A stretch of DNA of 64,000 bases. Source: Myxococcales bacterium. GTDB taxonomy: Bacteria; Myxococcota_A; Polyangia; Polyangiales; Polyangiaceae. The first letter of the stretch is position 1, and each line of letters starts with the position of its first letter. Location: assembly GCA_016706225.1 (NCBI GenBank), contig JADJKB010000005.1:62001-126000 (forward strand), in the 5' to 3' direction. The notes beneath the pieces were generated by a model. The model saw only the letters and a program-made list of their open reading frames with translations. It was not told the DNA's origin and ran no database searches. Below are positions 42,198-51,615 of the stretch, one piece after another. Both the position numbers and the translations under genes were made by a program.

Positions 42198-44141
42198 ATG
42201 GTGCTACTCGACATCTTCGATCCCAAGGCTCCGCCTAGGCCGATCGGCATCGATCTGGGGACGACGAACAGCATCGTCGCGCACATGCGCGACGAGAGGC
42301 CGGTGGCTCTCCTCACTTGTGACGGAACGGCGCTGTTGCCGAGTGTCGTGTACTACGGCGAGCACGGGAACGTGGTCGTGGGTGCGTCGGCCAGGGCGTA
42401 CGCGACGCTGCATCCCGCGCAGACCATCGCGAGCGTGAAGCGTTTCATGGGGCGTGGCGCCAATGACGCGGAGACGACCCGGCTCGGCACCTACCGATTC
42501 AAGGCTCCGGTGAGCGAGGCGGACTCCAAGGTCGTGCGCTTCGACGTGGGGGACGGCAAGGTGGTCACGCCAGTGGAGACAAGCGCAGAGATCTTGAAGA
42601 GCCTGAAGTCGAGCGCGGTCGATCAACTGGGCGCGGTCGGCGGTGCGGTCGTGACGGTGCCGGCTTACTTCGATGATGCACAACGCCAGGCCACGAAGGA
42701 CGCGGGGCGGCTGGCGGGGCTCGACGTAGTCCGACTGCTCAACGAGCCGACGGCCGCAGCGCTGGCCTACGGCCTCGACAAGAAGCAAAATGGCCTGTTT
42801 GCGGTCTACGATCTGGGGGGCGGTACCTTCGACATCACGATCTTGCGCCTGGAGGACGGGGTGTTTCAGGTCAAGAGCACCGGCGGCGACAGCGCCCTGG
42901 GCGGCGACGACATGGACCGGCTCCTGGCCGAAGAAATGCTGTCTGCGATGAGCGGAGGCGCGGAAACAGCTCGAGCACCCGAGCTGGTTGGACTGGCTCT
43001 CGGGGCGGCGCGGCAAGCCAAACACGCACTGACCGACGCTGCCGAGGTGACCGTCGAGCTGCCAGGGCGGACCTCCACGACGGTGGAACATCGCGTGACC
43101 CGCGATCACCTCGACGAGCTGATCCAGCCGCTTCTGGAGCGCACCGGTCGAGCATGCCGGCGCGCGCTGCGTGATGCGGAGGTCGAGGCGAATGAGCTGG
43201 ACGGTGTGATCTTGGTCGGCGGCTCGACGCGCGTTCCCCGGGTACGCGCGTACGTCAAAGAGCTCTTCGGCAAGGAGCCGCTCGGCGACATCGATCCCGA
43301 GCTGGTGGTGGCCTATGGAGCGGCGGTTCAGGCGCAGTTGCTCGCGGATTCGAGCGACGAAGTGCTCCTGCTCGACGTGTTGCCGCTGTCTCTGGGCGTG
43401 GAGACCATGGGCGGTGGCATCGACAAGATCTTGCCGCGCAACACCACCATTCCGGCCGGTGCGCGCTCCACTTTCACTACCTACGCGGACAACCAGACGG
43501 GGTTCGAGATCCACGTCGTGCAGGGGGAGCGCGAGCTGGCGAAGGACTGCCGCTCCCTGGCGCGCTTCACCCTGAAGGGGATCCCGCCCATGCCGGCGGG
43601 CCTGGCGCGGCTGGAAGTGACGTTCCACGTGGACGAAAACAACCTGCTCAAGGTCGAGGCCAAAGAGCTGACCACCGGCGCATATCAAGAGGTGGACGTT
43701 CGGCCGAGCTACGGGCTCTCCGACGATCAGGTCGAGCAGATGCTGCTGGACGCCCTGGACCACGGTGAAGCGGACTTCGAAGCCCGACGCCTGGCCGACG
43801 CGAAGGTCGAAGGCTCGCGCATGCTCCTGGCGACGAACAAAGCCCTGGTCGCGGACGCCGATCTCCTGGAGGCGGACGAAGGGCAGCGCGTCGAGCGCGC
43901 AATGCGCGAGCTCGAGCAGGCGATCGAGAGCGCCGAGAAGGTCTCGCGAGTGCAGAGCCGCATCGACGAGCTCGACGACGCAACCCACGCCTGGGCCGGG
44001 CGGCGCATGAACCGCGCGATTCAGGCGGCCATCGGAGGCAAGAGCGTGGATAGCGTCGGCGAGAGTGTGGCGAACGCGCGCGGAGTCGAGGCCCACCTGG
44101 TCGAGCACGGCGCGCTGCCGACCAAAGAGGAGACGGGCTGA
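42198..44141 (+). CDS. hscA: Hsp70 chaperone HscA
   Basis: 647 residues, complete Hsp70. Nucleotide-binding domain with IGIDLGTTNSIVAH, VYDLGGGTFDITIL and ILVGGSTRVPRVR; the substrate-binding domain has VLLLDVLPLSLGVETMGG. It releases clusters from IscU through the LPPVK motif. It follows hscB by 15 bp and overlaps ferredoxin (ATGG/TGATGG junction), so expression is coupled. Confidence 0.92.
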   Translation: MVLLDIFDPKAPPRPIGIDLGTTNSIVAHMRDERPVALLTCDGTALLPSVVYYGEHGNVVVGASARAYATLHPAQTIASVKRFMGRGANDAETTRLGTYRFKAPVSEADSKVVRFDVGDGKVVTPVETSAEILKSLKSSAVDQLGAVGGAVVTVPAYFDDAQRQATKDAGRLAGLDVVRLLNEPTAAALAYGLDKKQNGLFAVYDLGGGTFDITILRLEDGVFQVKSTGGDSALGGDDMDRLLAEEMLSAMSGGAETARAPELVGLALGAARQAKHALTDAAEVTVELPGRTSTTVEHRVTRDHLDELIQPLLERTGRACRRALRDAEVEANELDGVILVGGSTRVPRVRAYVKELFGKEPLGDIDPELVVAYGAAVQAQLLADSSDEVLLLDVLPLSLGVETMGGGIDKILPRNTTIPAGARSTFTTYADNQTGFEIHVVQGERELAKDCRSLARFTLKGIPPMPAGLARLEVTFHVDENNLLKVEAKELTTGAYQEVDVRPSYGLSDDQVEQMLLDALDHGEADFEARRLADAKVEGSRMLLATNKALVADADLLEADEGQRVERAMRELEQAIESAEKVSRVQSRIDELDDATHAWAGRRMNRAIQAAIGGKSVDSVGESVANARGVEAHLVEHGALPTKEETG

Positions 44142-44485
44142 TGGCCACGGTTCGATTCGTCGATCAAGGCGTCGAGGTCGAGGTGCCGTTGGGGACTTCA
44201 CTGCTCGAGGCAGCGCAGCTCGGCAAGGCGCCGGAGGGCTCCGCCTGCGGCGGTGTGTGTGCCTGTTCGACCTGCCACGTCTACATTGCCAAGGGCGCGG
44301 AGCTCCTGAGCGAGGCGGAGGAAGACGAGGAAGACATCCTCGACAAAGCCTTCGACGTGCGCATGAACTCACGCCTCGGCTGTCAGTCGAAGATCGTGCG
44401 CGAGGGTGTGATCGAGCTGAGCATCAGCAAGGAGAGCCTCGAGGCCTTCTACAACGAACACCCCGACGTGCCGCGGCCGGGGTGA
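44141..44485 (+). CDS. fdx: [2Fe-2S] ferredoxin (isc type)
   Basis: 114 residues, adrenodoxin class: C36-x5-C42-x2-C45 (GSACGGVCACSTCHVY) and a fourth Cys near 82 (SRLGCQSK). It gives electrons for cluster assembly. Last gene of the operon; a possible stem-loop lies about 50 bp downstream. Confidence 0.92.
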   Translation: MATVRFVDQGVEVEVPLGTSLLEAAQLGKAPEGSACGGVCACSTCHVYIAKGAELLSEAEEDEEDILDKAFDVRMNSRLGCQSKIVREGVIELSISKESLEAFYNEHPDVPRPG

Positions 44486-44537
44486 CGACGGTTGTCGAGG
44501 CCGTCAAGCGGCGACGGCTCAGAACACAAGACCAGTG

Positions 44538-44572
44538 ACCGGTGCCCGCGCCGAGGGTGAGGGCGCACCGGT
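44538..44572 (+). terminator. Possible stem-loop after the isc operon
   Basis: ACCGGTGC (44538-44545) and GCACCGGT (44565-44572) pair around a 19-nt loop. No U-tract follows, so this is only a weak candidate terminator. Confidence 0.3.
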
Positions 44573-44683
44573 TCGCGCCTTGCCGCTGCGTCCGCCGGCC
44601 CCCGTGCAGCCGTCTGCCCGACCGCTGAGCAGCGCGGCGCCCGCGCCGGGTGTGGACCCGAAGTGGGGAGTGCCGGTTCCGGT

Positions 44684-45049
44684 TCAGTGAGCGTGGGCGC
44701 TCGGGTAGAACGTCAGCCCGGCATCCGACGCCGCGTGGGAGGCGCTCCACTGGACGGGTTGGACGGGCTCGAAGGGTTCAACGCAGACCAGGGCCGCACC
44801 GCCCGGTGGTTGGGCGCCGGCGTCTCGGGTGGATGGCTGGGAACGGGGCAGGCTGGAGAGCACCTTCGCGCGGAGTTTGTCGCCGGCCTCCAGCAGCTCT
44901 TTGCCCGCTTCGCGCGCCGGTTGGGTGTCGACGATCGCAGCCAGGTGCTCGAGCGCGGTCTTCTTGCCGAGCGGGACGAAGGCAAAGCCGAGCAGGGCGA
45001 AGAGCCCCACACCGAGCTCGAGCACGCGGCGTCCGATGCGGGTGACCAC
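44684..45049 (-). CDS. Small membrane-anchored or exported protein
   Basis: 121 residues, start at 45049. N-terminal hydrophobic helix (VLELGVGLFALLGFAFVPLG), an amphipathic helix (TALEHLAAIVDTQPAREAGKELLEAGDKLRAKVLSSL), and a Pro/Ala-rich tail. No known family. It is convergent to the isc operon and about 80 bp beyond the stop of the TRAP binding protein. Confidence 0.6.
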   Translation of the reverse strand: MVTRIGRRVLELGVGLFALLGFAFVPLGKKTALEHLAAIVDTQPAREAGKELLEAGDKLRAKVLSSLPRSQPSTRDAGAQPPGGAALVCVEPFEPVQPVQWSASHAASDAGLTFYPSAHAH

Positions 45050-45129
45050 CGTTCGACATGGTAGCCGTACGCTCAGTGGGGCATGAACTTGGCGGGGACG
45101 CAGCTGCGCCCGCGTGGCGCCGCCCGCGC

Positions 45130-46194
45130 TCAGCCTTTGCCGGTGAGCTTCAGCACACGTTCCACGAGCTCACTCGAAAACGTGCCCTTGGAGAGCTGTT
45201 TCACCGCAGGCACGATGAGCTTGCGCCACTCTTCACGGTCCTCCGGGGACAGGTCCACCACGGTCATCTTCTTGGAGATCCGTGTGTAAGCCGCGGCGTC
45301 GAGCTTTCGCACGCGGTCTTTGTTCACCTCCGCCGCGCGTTTCTGCAGAGCCCAGAAGATCACCTGCAGGTCCTTGGGAAGATCGTCGAGCGCCTTCTTG
45401 CGAAACACGGTGCCACCGACTGCACACACGCTGGCCCTCGACGAGACGTGATCCAGGAGGGGTGTCCACTGCAGTGCCTCGGCGGCCAGTGCGGGCGCGC
45501 TGAGTGCGTCGATCTTGCCTGACCTGAGCGCGGGCAGAACCTCCGGGGGTGAGAGCGGCGTGGGGACGACACCGCTGATCGAGGTGTAGATGGCAGGCCC
45601 GATGGGCTCGTTGCGCCAGACCAGCGGATGCCTACCCTTGAGGTCACTCGGCCGCTTGAGCGTGAAGCCGCGGGTCCACTGGCGCGCCAATCCGAGATCG
45701 CCCCAGCCAACGACCTGATATCCGGCCTTCTCGAAGCGCTTCTCGAGATCCGGCGCCAGATCGGCGCGCACCTTGTCGAGCAGTGCCCAGGAGTCGACGA
45801 CCCCAGGCAGCTGCAGCACGAGCACGTCCTTCGTGATCCGGCTCATGCCAACGGAGGTGAGCGCCGCGCCATCGAGCGAGCCGGTCTTCATCTTGGAGAC
45901 CATCGTGTCTTCGTTGCCTTGTGAGGCGTTGTAGAAGACTTCGAGATCGAGCTTGCCGCCGCTCTTCTGGGAGAGCGCCTTCTGCCAGACCTTGAACACC
46001 TTGCCCCAGGCCGAGTTCTTCGGGGCCAAGGTGGCGACGCGGAGTTTGTGGCTGTCTTCGGCTCGGCTCGGCGCGGCGGACGCTAGCAAGAGAGCTGCAA
46101 CGGCCGCGGCCGCAAAGACCCGCTGTGCTCCGCGAGAACGGACAGCGCGTACGTCGCGCGATAGTGGCATGAGATTGGACATGGGCGCGCTCAT
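45130..46194 (-). CDS. TRAP-type solute-binding protein (DctP-like)
   Basis: 354 residues from the ATG at 46194, whose ATGA overlaps the stop of the propeller gene. Signal peptide (VFAAAAVAALLLASAAPSRA), then LRVATLAPKNSAWGKVFKVWQKALSQKSGGKLDLEVFYNASQGNEDTMVSKMKTGSLDGAALTSVGMSRI, a clear DctP/TeaA-type periplasmic binding protein with RAPxDLKG-like KRPSDLKG. No TRAP membrane subunits are in the window, so its transporter is elsewhere or it has another role. The ligand (usually an organic acid) cannot be deduced. Confidence 0.8.
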   Translation of the reverse strand: MSAPMSNLMPLSRDVRAVRSRGAQRVFAAAAVAALLLASAAPSRAEDSHKLRVATLAPKNSAWGKVFKVWQKALSQKSGGKLDLEVFYNASQGNEDTMVSKMKTGSLDGAALTSVGMSRITKDVLVLQLPGVVDSWALLDKVRADLAPDLEKRFEKAGYQVVGWGDLGLARQWTRGFTLKRPSDLKGRHPLVWRNEPIGPAIYTSISGVVPTPLSPPEVLPALRSGKIDALSAPALAAEALQWTPLLDHVSSRASVCAVGGTVFRKKALDDLPKDLQVIFWALQKRAAEVNKDRVRKLDAAAYTRISKKMTVVDLSPEDREEWRKLIVPAVKQLSKGTFSSELVERVLKLTGKG

Positions 46195-47135
46195 TTCGGG
46201 GGTTTGATCGGCGCGCAAGTGCTGACGCCGGCGCCAACGATGACCTGGGGCACGCTGGTCACTTTGGTCGTGGTGCCCAGGCTCGGGTCGTAGTGAAAGA
46301 CATCCGTCGAGGTGCCCGGTCCCACGAACAACCAGAAGCTGCCACCCCAGAAAGCGAAAGCAAAGTTGGAAGCGCCGGGTGGGTACTGAATTGGCGACTG
46401 CGGTGCTTGCGACAAGATCTTGGCGTTGCTCTTGTCGATCTGCGACACCACGTACGGGGAGCCTTCGAAAGCGCCGAACAGCTTGCCATCCCCGGTCCCC
46501 GTGAGCTCGGCGCGGGAGTTCGTCTGGTCGTAGGCTCCGATCGGCGTGAGCACTAATGACTGAGTGTCGATGATGGCGAGCCCCGTGCTCGTGCCCAACG
46601 CGTCCGCCTGGCTGACGAACAAAGTGTCTTTCGTGCTGCCGGCGCCCTCGGTGGAGAACCCCATGCCGAAGGTCACGAAGCCGCTCTGCCCCGGTGTGAA
46701 GCCGGTGGGAGTACAGGCTGCGGTCTTGGTGTCGACCTTGTACAGCGAGCCGTCGGTATAGACGACCCAGGCGTTGGCGTTGCGGTCGACGGCCATCGAG
46801 AACGGAGTGTCGAGAAAACCCGCGCCGCAGTTGACCGTGCCGACGGGAGTGAACGCGAGGGATGGCGGGTCGAACTTGAACAGGGTCTCGGCGCTGTCGA
46901 TGACGTAGACGAACTGCGACTCTGCCGAGCAGCCGGTCTGCGTGCCGCCCCCGTTGCCACCTGTGACGACCACGCCGCCACCGCCGCCGGCGCCTCCCAC
47001 CGCGCCGCCACTACCGCCGAGGTTGACTCCGCCCGTTGCACCCGAGCCGCCGATGCCCGGCCCGCCGCCGCCGCCGCTTGCGCCCGAACATCCGACGGAG
47101 AGAAGCACCCAAGCCAACAGCGACGCCCGTTTCAC
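46191..47135 (-). CDS. Beta-propeller-like lipoprotein
   Basis: 314 residues. Lipobox (LLSVGC), a Gly-rich linker (about 20-62), then repeated blades (QFVYVIDSAETLFKFDPPSLAFTPVG; SMAVDRNANAWVVYTDGSLYKVDTKTAACTP; FAFWGGSFWLFVGPGTSTDVFHYDPSLGTTTKV). Similar 'VDR' propeller lipoproteins are common in myxobacteria and of unknown function. It is coupled to the TRAP binding protein, so the two may act together. Confidence 0.75.
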   Translation of the reverse strand: MKRASLLAWVLLSVGCSGASGGGGGPGIGGSGATGGVNLGGSGGAVGGAGGGGGVVVTGGNGGGTQTGCSAESQFVYVIDSAETLFKFDPPSLAFTPVGTVNCGAGFLDTPFSMAVDRNANAWVVYTDGSLYKVDTKTAACTPTGFTPGQSGFVTFGMGFSTEGAGSTKDTLFVSQADALGTSTGLAIIDTQSLVLTPIGAYDQTNSRAELTGTGDGKLFGAFEGSPYVVSQIDKSNAKILSQAPQSPIQYPPGASNFAFAFWGGSFWLFVGPGTSTDVFHYDPSLGTTTKVTSVPQVIVGAGVSTCAPIKPPK

Positions 47136-47201
47136 CCTCCGGAGGATAACCGACGCGGCGGCCGGCGGCTGCCGGAGTTGGCACGGCCCGGGGATTTTCC
47201 C

Positions 47202-49067
47202 TCATCCGGCGGGATCGAGGATCACCGTGGGCAGGCCTTCCGGCGCGATGCCGACGGCGCCGTGCACCTTGGGCTCCGGCACGTACAGGGTTCCGGCGGG
47301 ATCCTCGCTCATCGGGATCCAGTAGCCGTCCACGCTGGCGATGACCTGCGCGTTCTCGTCGAACATCTGCACACGTCGCTTCTGGCCGTTCGGCGTACGG
47401 GTCACCGTGATGCTGCGTCCCCAAGACAGCGTGCCGCTCGGGTCCACCAACAGCTTGCGGTAGGTCTCGGGCGCGCCCGGCGTGATGTAGTAGTTCGCGT
47501 TGACCCACTGGATGCGCTTGAACAGCTTTCCATAGTTGGTGTCGCTGATCCACTGCGGGTCGCAGTAGCTCATCATGTCGCGGAAGTTGCTCGGCTCCTT
47601 GAGCTTCTGGCTGGTCAGGCTGTAACCCCATGCGCCGATCTTGGCGCCCGCGTAAGGGAACGCCTCGCCGGAGACGCCGCACGGCGCGTGCGGGCGACCC
47701 ATGGTGTGGCCAACCTCGTGCGCCATGATGAAGCCCTCGGTGTCCGCGCCCTTGAAGCCGAGGCCGACGGCGCAGCGCGAGTACTCGTCGGTGGCGCCCG
47801 GCACGTACCCTAGGCCGGCGATGCCGCCGCCGTACTGGTTCCATCCGCTCGCCGGCGCCATGATCCCGAAGTAGTAGGTCTTCGAGTCGACCTTGTCGGC
47901 ATGGCGCAGGTCGCACAACGTGTCCAACCAGGTGGACCAGCCGGAGCCGGCGCTGACGTAGCTCTTGTAGTCGACCGGGTCGCGCAGCGAGACCTCGACC
48001 TTGGTGGTCGGGTAGATCGAGAACAAGATGTCGTGGTAGCGCTGCATCTGCTCGGTCGAGGTATCTGGCAATCGACCCGAACCGTCGCCCTGATAGCGGA
48101 AGGGCACGAATTTCACGCGCATGATGCCGGACGATTCTGCGCCGACGTCGGCTGGCGTCTGCGCCGGCCACTTTACCGTCGACTGCACCGCGCCGACGCT
48201 GCCGCCGGAGGGTTCGTGCAGCGAGACGGTGAGCTTCAGATCACCCGTCACCTGCTCCGGCGGAATCAGGAAGTTGAACGTGCTCGACAGAGTCGCGTCG
48301 CTCGAGGCCGAGCTCACGTCTTGGCTGAGGGTCTGGGGTTTGACGTTGGGGTCCGAGCTCTTGAGATCGAGCATCGCGGTGAGCTTGCGGTTCGAGAACC
48401 CCGAGGCGGGAGCAACGAACACTCGCACCAGCGCAGGTCGCCCCATCACGATCGGAGCATTCTTCTGGTTGACCTGCTGGCCGCCCTTCATCAAGCTGAC
48501 CTTGACGGCTTGATAGACGGCGATCTCTTGGATGTTCACGCCGCCTGCGAAGTCGCCGACCGGGCCGAAGGACCCGCCGCCGAAACCACCGTTGCCGCCC
48601 CAGCCGCCGCCGCCCGAGCTGCCGCCGTTGCCGCTGGCGCCGCCGCTCGAGCCACCGCCGCCGCTCGAGCCGCCGCCACCACTCGAGCCACCGCCACCAC
48701 TCGAACCGCCGCCTGCGCCACCGCTCGGTGCGCCACCGCTCGGCCCGCCGGAGCCGCCGCTCACTCCGCCGCCGCCCGGCTCGCCGCCGTTTCCGGATTG
48801 GTTGCCGGCGCCGCCGGCGTTTCCACCGCCGCTGCTCCACGACCCACCGGCAACCCCGGCGGTCCCGTTCCAGTTCCCACCGCAATCACACTTCGTGTAT
48901 GCGTGGCCGTCCGCCGAGCAGCTCTGCGCGCCCTGTTGGCCGCCCGGACAGGCGCAAGCGACCTGGATCCCCGGTGAGCAGACCTTCTGGTCCTCGCCCT
49001 CGGCGATCGCGGTGCAACCGGCGGCCAACACGACCAACATCAAGCGCGACAACAAGCGAAACATCAT
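47202..49067 (-). CDS. Secreted metzincin-type zinc metalloprotease lipoprotein
   Basis: 621 residues. Lipobox (LAAGC), then a 5-Cys module (residues 30-60, C-x7-C-x-C-x9-C-x9-C), a long Gly/Ser linker (about 65-170), a beta-rich domain, and the catalytic domain with HEVGHTMGRPH (HExxHxxGxxH; zinc ligands the three His, Glu as base). A later Met-turn is not certain. It is probably surface-exposed and used for degrading external proteins. The same Cys module is in the next gene upstream, and the two are 9 bp apart. Confidence 0.8.
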   Translation of the reverse strand: MMFRLLSRLMLVVLAAGCTAIAEGEDQKVCSPGIQVACACPGGQQGAQSCSADGHAYTKCDCGGNWNGTAGVAGGSWSSGGGNAGGAGNQSGNGGEPGGGGVSGGSGGPSGGAPSGGAGGGSSGGGGSSGGGGSSGGGGSSGGASGNGGSSGGGGWGGNGGFGGGSFGPVGDFAGGVNIQEIAVYQAVKVSLMKGGQQVNQKNAPIVMGRPALVRVFVAPASGFSNRKLTAMLDLKSSDPNVKPQTLSQDVSSASSDATLSSTFNFLIPPEQVTGDLKLTVSLHEPSGGSVGAVQSTVKWPAQTPADVGAESSGIMRVKFVPFRYQGDGSGRLPDTSTEQMQRYHDILFSIYPTTKVEVSLRDPVDYKSYVSAGSGWSTWLDTLCDLRHADKVDSKTYYFGIMAPASGWNQYGGGIAGLGYVPGATDEYSRCAVGLGFKGADTEGFIMAHEVGHTMGRPHAPCGVSGEAFPYAGAKIGAWGYSLTSQKLKEPSNFRDMMSYCDPQWISDTNYGKLFKRIQWVNANYYITPGAPETYRKLLVDPSGTLSWGRSITVTRTPNGQKRRVQMFDENAQVIASVDGYWIPMSEDPAGTLYVPEPKVHGAVGIAPEGLPTVILDPAG

Positions 49068-49076
49068 GCCTCCGAT

Positions 49077-49793
49077 TCAGGAGCACTCGACGGCGCACGC
49101 CTGCGACGCGCAGCCACCGAGCGACATTGCAGGCGGGAGTGCCTTGAAGTTGAACAGGTAGGTGCCACAGCCGATCAACAAGCAGCCGTAGTCACTCAGT
49201 GAACAGCCGCTTGCTTGCGCGCACTGAACGAGCTCGATGCAGCCGGAGGTCTGAGTGCACCCCGAGAGCTCGCTGCCGCAGCTCTGGGCGACACAACCGG
49301 TGCAGTCGAGGGCCGCGCCACCGCCGGAGCCGCCACCCGAATAGCCGCCCGAACCGCCGGAGCCCGAGCCGCCGGAATACCCGCCAGAACCCGAGCCGCC
49401 GGAATACCCGCCAGAACCCGAGCCGCCGCCGGCACCACTGCCGCCGACTCCCGAAGCGCCACCGCCGGATGAGCTGCCTGCGCACTGCTTCAGGCAGGCT
49501 TTTGCGTCGCCGCCCTGACACGCGCACGAATCGAAACACGACGAGCAACCCCCGCAGTCGGGCTCCGTCGTGCAGCCCTCCGTGCTGCCAGTGCAGCCCG
49601 TGCAGGCGCCGTATCCATTGCCGTCTGCCGCGCACTCCTGCACTCCCATGCCTCCGCTGGGGCAGGTGCAGGACACCGACTGATTGGGGACACAGAGGTC
49701 GTTTGCCGCGGCATCCTCGGGGCTACCGCCGCATCCCGGGATGCAGAAACAGAGGGCCACGAGCCAGGGTGCGAAGCGGGTGCGCGGGGACAT
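49077..49793 (-). CDS. Cys-rich lipoprotein with two Cys modules
   Basis: 238 residues. Signal peptide with lipobox (FCIPGC). Residues 34-64 form the 5-Cys module shared with the protease at 47202, and residues 80-104 form a 7-Cys module (C-x2-C-x2-C-x3-C-x-C-x7-C-x3-C) shared with 50076-51602 and 53400-54881. Then follow a Gly/Ser linker and a C-terminal Cys pattern (CTGCVAQSCGSELSGCTQTSGCIELVQCAQASGC...CLLIGCG). Likely a disulfide-rich surface protein. First gene of the pair with 47202. Confidence 0.75.
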   Translation of the reverse strand: MSPRTRFAPWLVALCFCIPGCGGSPEDAAANDLCVPNQSVSCTCPSGGMGVQECAADGNGYGACTGCTGSTEGCTTEPDCGGCSSCFDSCACQGGDAKACLKQCAGSSSGGGASGVGGSGAGGGSGSGGYSGGSGSGGYSGGSGSGGSGGYSGGGSGGGAALDCTGCVAQSCGSELSGCTQTSGCIELVQCAQASGCSLSDYGCLLIGCGTYLFNFKALPPAMSLGGCASQACAVECS

Positions 49794-50075
49794 TGCCAGT
49801 CTCCAGATCCGGCCGGGGGACCCGGCCTGCCCCAGATAGACACGCCTTGCAGGCGACCTTGCAGGTGCATGGCGCCGATGCGCTCACTTTTCAGCAGACT
49901 GATCTAGCGGCGGTTTTGGAGTTTCTTCGAGGTCACCCGCGGCGCGCGACCTGCCAGAAATTCGCGACTCATCCCAGGCCAGAGGAGGCATCCGCCGGCC
50001 TCACCGGTAGTTCAAGTGGGTTTTCGCCGCTCATGACGAACGCGATCTGTCATCGCAAGACTGCCCAAGTCGAGG

Positions 50076-51602
50076 CTAGAAGCCCATCACGCTCTTGGTC
50101 CAGGGATCGCCGTAGGTCTTTTTTACCCACGCCCGAAGTTGGGCCGCGTCGGAGCTCGTCTGGAGCTTGGCGTAGTAGGTGTCGATGTGTTCCCACTTGA
50201 ACTCGGTCATGCCCTTGGTCTGCTGGTAGAGGCCCATGGCTCGCTCGGCGTTCCACTTCAAGAACTCACGGAACTGGGCGTAGCCGGAGAAGTAGGTCGG
50301 GTCCTTTGCCTCGGCGGCCATGCCGACGGCCATGGCGTACACTGTGAACTCGACGGAGCCGGAGGCGTCTCGCCAACCGCTGTTCCACTTGCCCTCTTTG
50401 ACCAGGTTCACTCCGGATTCGGTGCCGTTGGTGTACGCCACCCACTCATCGAAGAGATAGAGCGGAGTGTCGTTCCAATCGGTCGAGCCCTGCAGGTAGA
50501 GGTTGTAGCGGCTATCTCGCAGGCTCTGCGGCACGTAGGGGTTTGCGTCGGACTTGAGCATCTTGGGTTCGACCACCAGAGCGAACTTGTTCGACCCGAC
50601 GTAGAAAGCGTTGGCCTTCTTGCCGGTGTCGTTGAAGTAGTTCCGCAGGTGGGAGTTGATGCCGTGGGTGGTCTCGTGGACGTACGTGACCTTGTCGGAG
50701 TCGTAGTAGGTGCTGCCGTAGGAGAGCGGCAGGTGACGGATCACGTCGGTCATGTAGCTGCTCCAGCCGGCGTTCGACGTCGAGTGCTGCTCGGGGAAGC
50801 TCTTCCAGACCACCGCGCCCGTCGGGAATCCGCCACTGCCGCCGCTGCCGCTCGAACCGCCGCTGCCGCCGGAGCCACCGCTGCCGGCCGAACCACCGCT
50901 GCCGCCGGAGCCACCGCTGCCGCCGGAGCCACCGCTGCCGCCAGAGCCACCGCCGCCGGCCGAACCACCGCTGCCGCCGGAGCCCGAGCTACCGCCGGTA
51001 CCTCCGCCACACGAGCCACAACCGAACGAGCCAACCTCGTCAACACAGATCTTGTCCCACTCGGTCTTGCAGCAATAGTCGTCCTGAGCACAGACGCAGG
51101 ACTCGACGCTGGTGTCGCTGCAACCCGGGCTCGTGCCAGGCGTGCAGCAGGTGCTCGTGCCGCTGCTGCCACCAGACGACGGCGAGCCTCCTCCGCCGGC
51201 GAAACCTCCCGAGCCCGACGAGCCCGAGCTGCCCGAGCTGCCGCCCGCGGGCGCGCCACCGCTTCCCGGATTACCGCCGGAGTTGCTGCCGCCCGCCGGA
51301 TTTCCGGCGCTCCCGCTGCCCCAGCCGCCGCTGCCGCTGCCCGCGTTGCCACTGCCACTGCCACTGCCACCGCTGCCGCTGGAGCCGCAGGCATGCAGGC
51401 ACGTCTTCTGATCGTTCGTCTCGCAGACGCAGCGCTCGAAGCAGCTCTTGCAGGTCTCGCACGCGCCCGGTGCGCAGGTGCCGGACTGTGAGCCAGCGTT
51501 GCCGCCTTTACCACCCTTGCCGCCTTCAGCAAGTCCGCCGGTCTCGGTGCTGACGCTGCAGCCAACCGCGAGGATCAAACCCAAAAGTAGAGCTGCTTTC
51601 AT
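50076..51602 (-). CDS. Secreted HETTH metallopeptidase-like lipoprotein
   Basis: 508 residues. Lipobox (LAVGC), the 7-Cys module at residues 48-72, a Gly/Ser linker, a second Cys segment (CCTPGTSPGCSDTSVESCVCAQDDYCCKTEWDKICVDEVGSFGCGSC), another linker, and the catalytic-looking domain with VTYVHETTHGINSHLRNYF. HETTH fits the HExxH zinc motif, and the following His may be the third ligand. The rest (LFDEWVAYTNG, with Glu) resembles gluzincin-like peptidases. The enzyme class is therefore probable but not sure. It is part of an operon that starts at 54881. Confidence 0.7.
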   Translation of the reverse strand: MKAALLLGLILAVGCSVSTETGGLAEGGKGGKGGNAGSQSGTCAPGACETCKSCFERCVCETNDQKTCLHACGSSGSGGSGSGSGNAGSGSGGWGSGSAGNPAGGSNSGGNPGSGGAPAGGSSGSSGSSGSGGFAGGGGSPSSGGSSGTSTCCTPGTSPGCSDTSVESCVCAQDDYCCKTEWDKICVDEVGSFGCGSCGGGTGGSSGSGGSGGSAGGGGSGGSGGSGGSGGSGGSGGSAGSGGSGGSGGSSGSGGSGGFPTGAVVWKSFPEQHSTSNAGWSSYMTDVIRHLPLSYGSTYYDSDKVTYVHETTHGINSHLRNYFNDTGKKANAFYVGSNKFALVVEPKMLKSDANPYVPQSLRDSRYNLYLQGSTDWNDTPLYLFDEWVAYTNGTESGVNLVKEGKWNSGWRDASGSVEFTVYAMAVGMAAEAKDPTYFSGYAQFREFLKWNAERAMGLYQQTKGMTEFKWEHIDTYYAKLQTSSDAAQLRAWVKKTYGDPWTKSVMGF

Positions 51603-51615
51603 CAGTCTTCTCCGA

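Noticed and set aside
48536..49161. Pro-rich frames opposite the Gly/Ser linkers of lipoprotein genes
   Set aside because: These are antisense shadows of the GGSGG repeats, as are similar frames at 1582-2063, 49199-50200 and 50139-51491.
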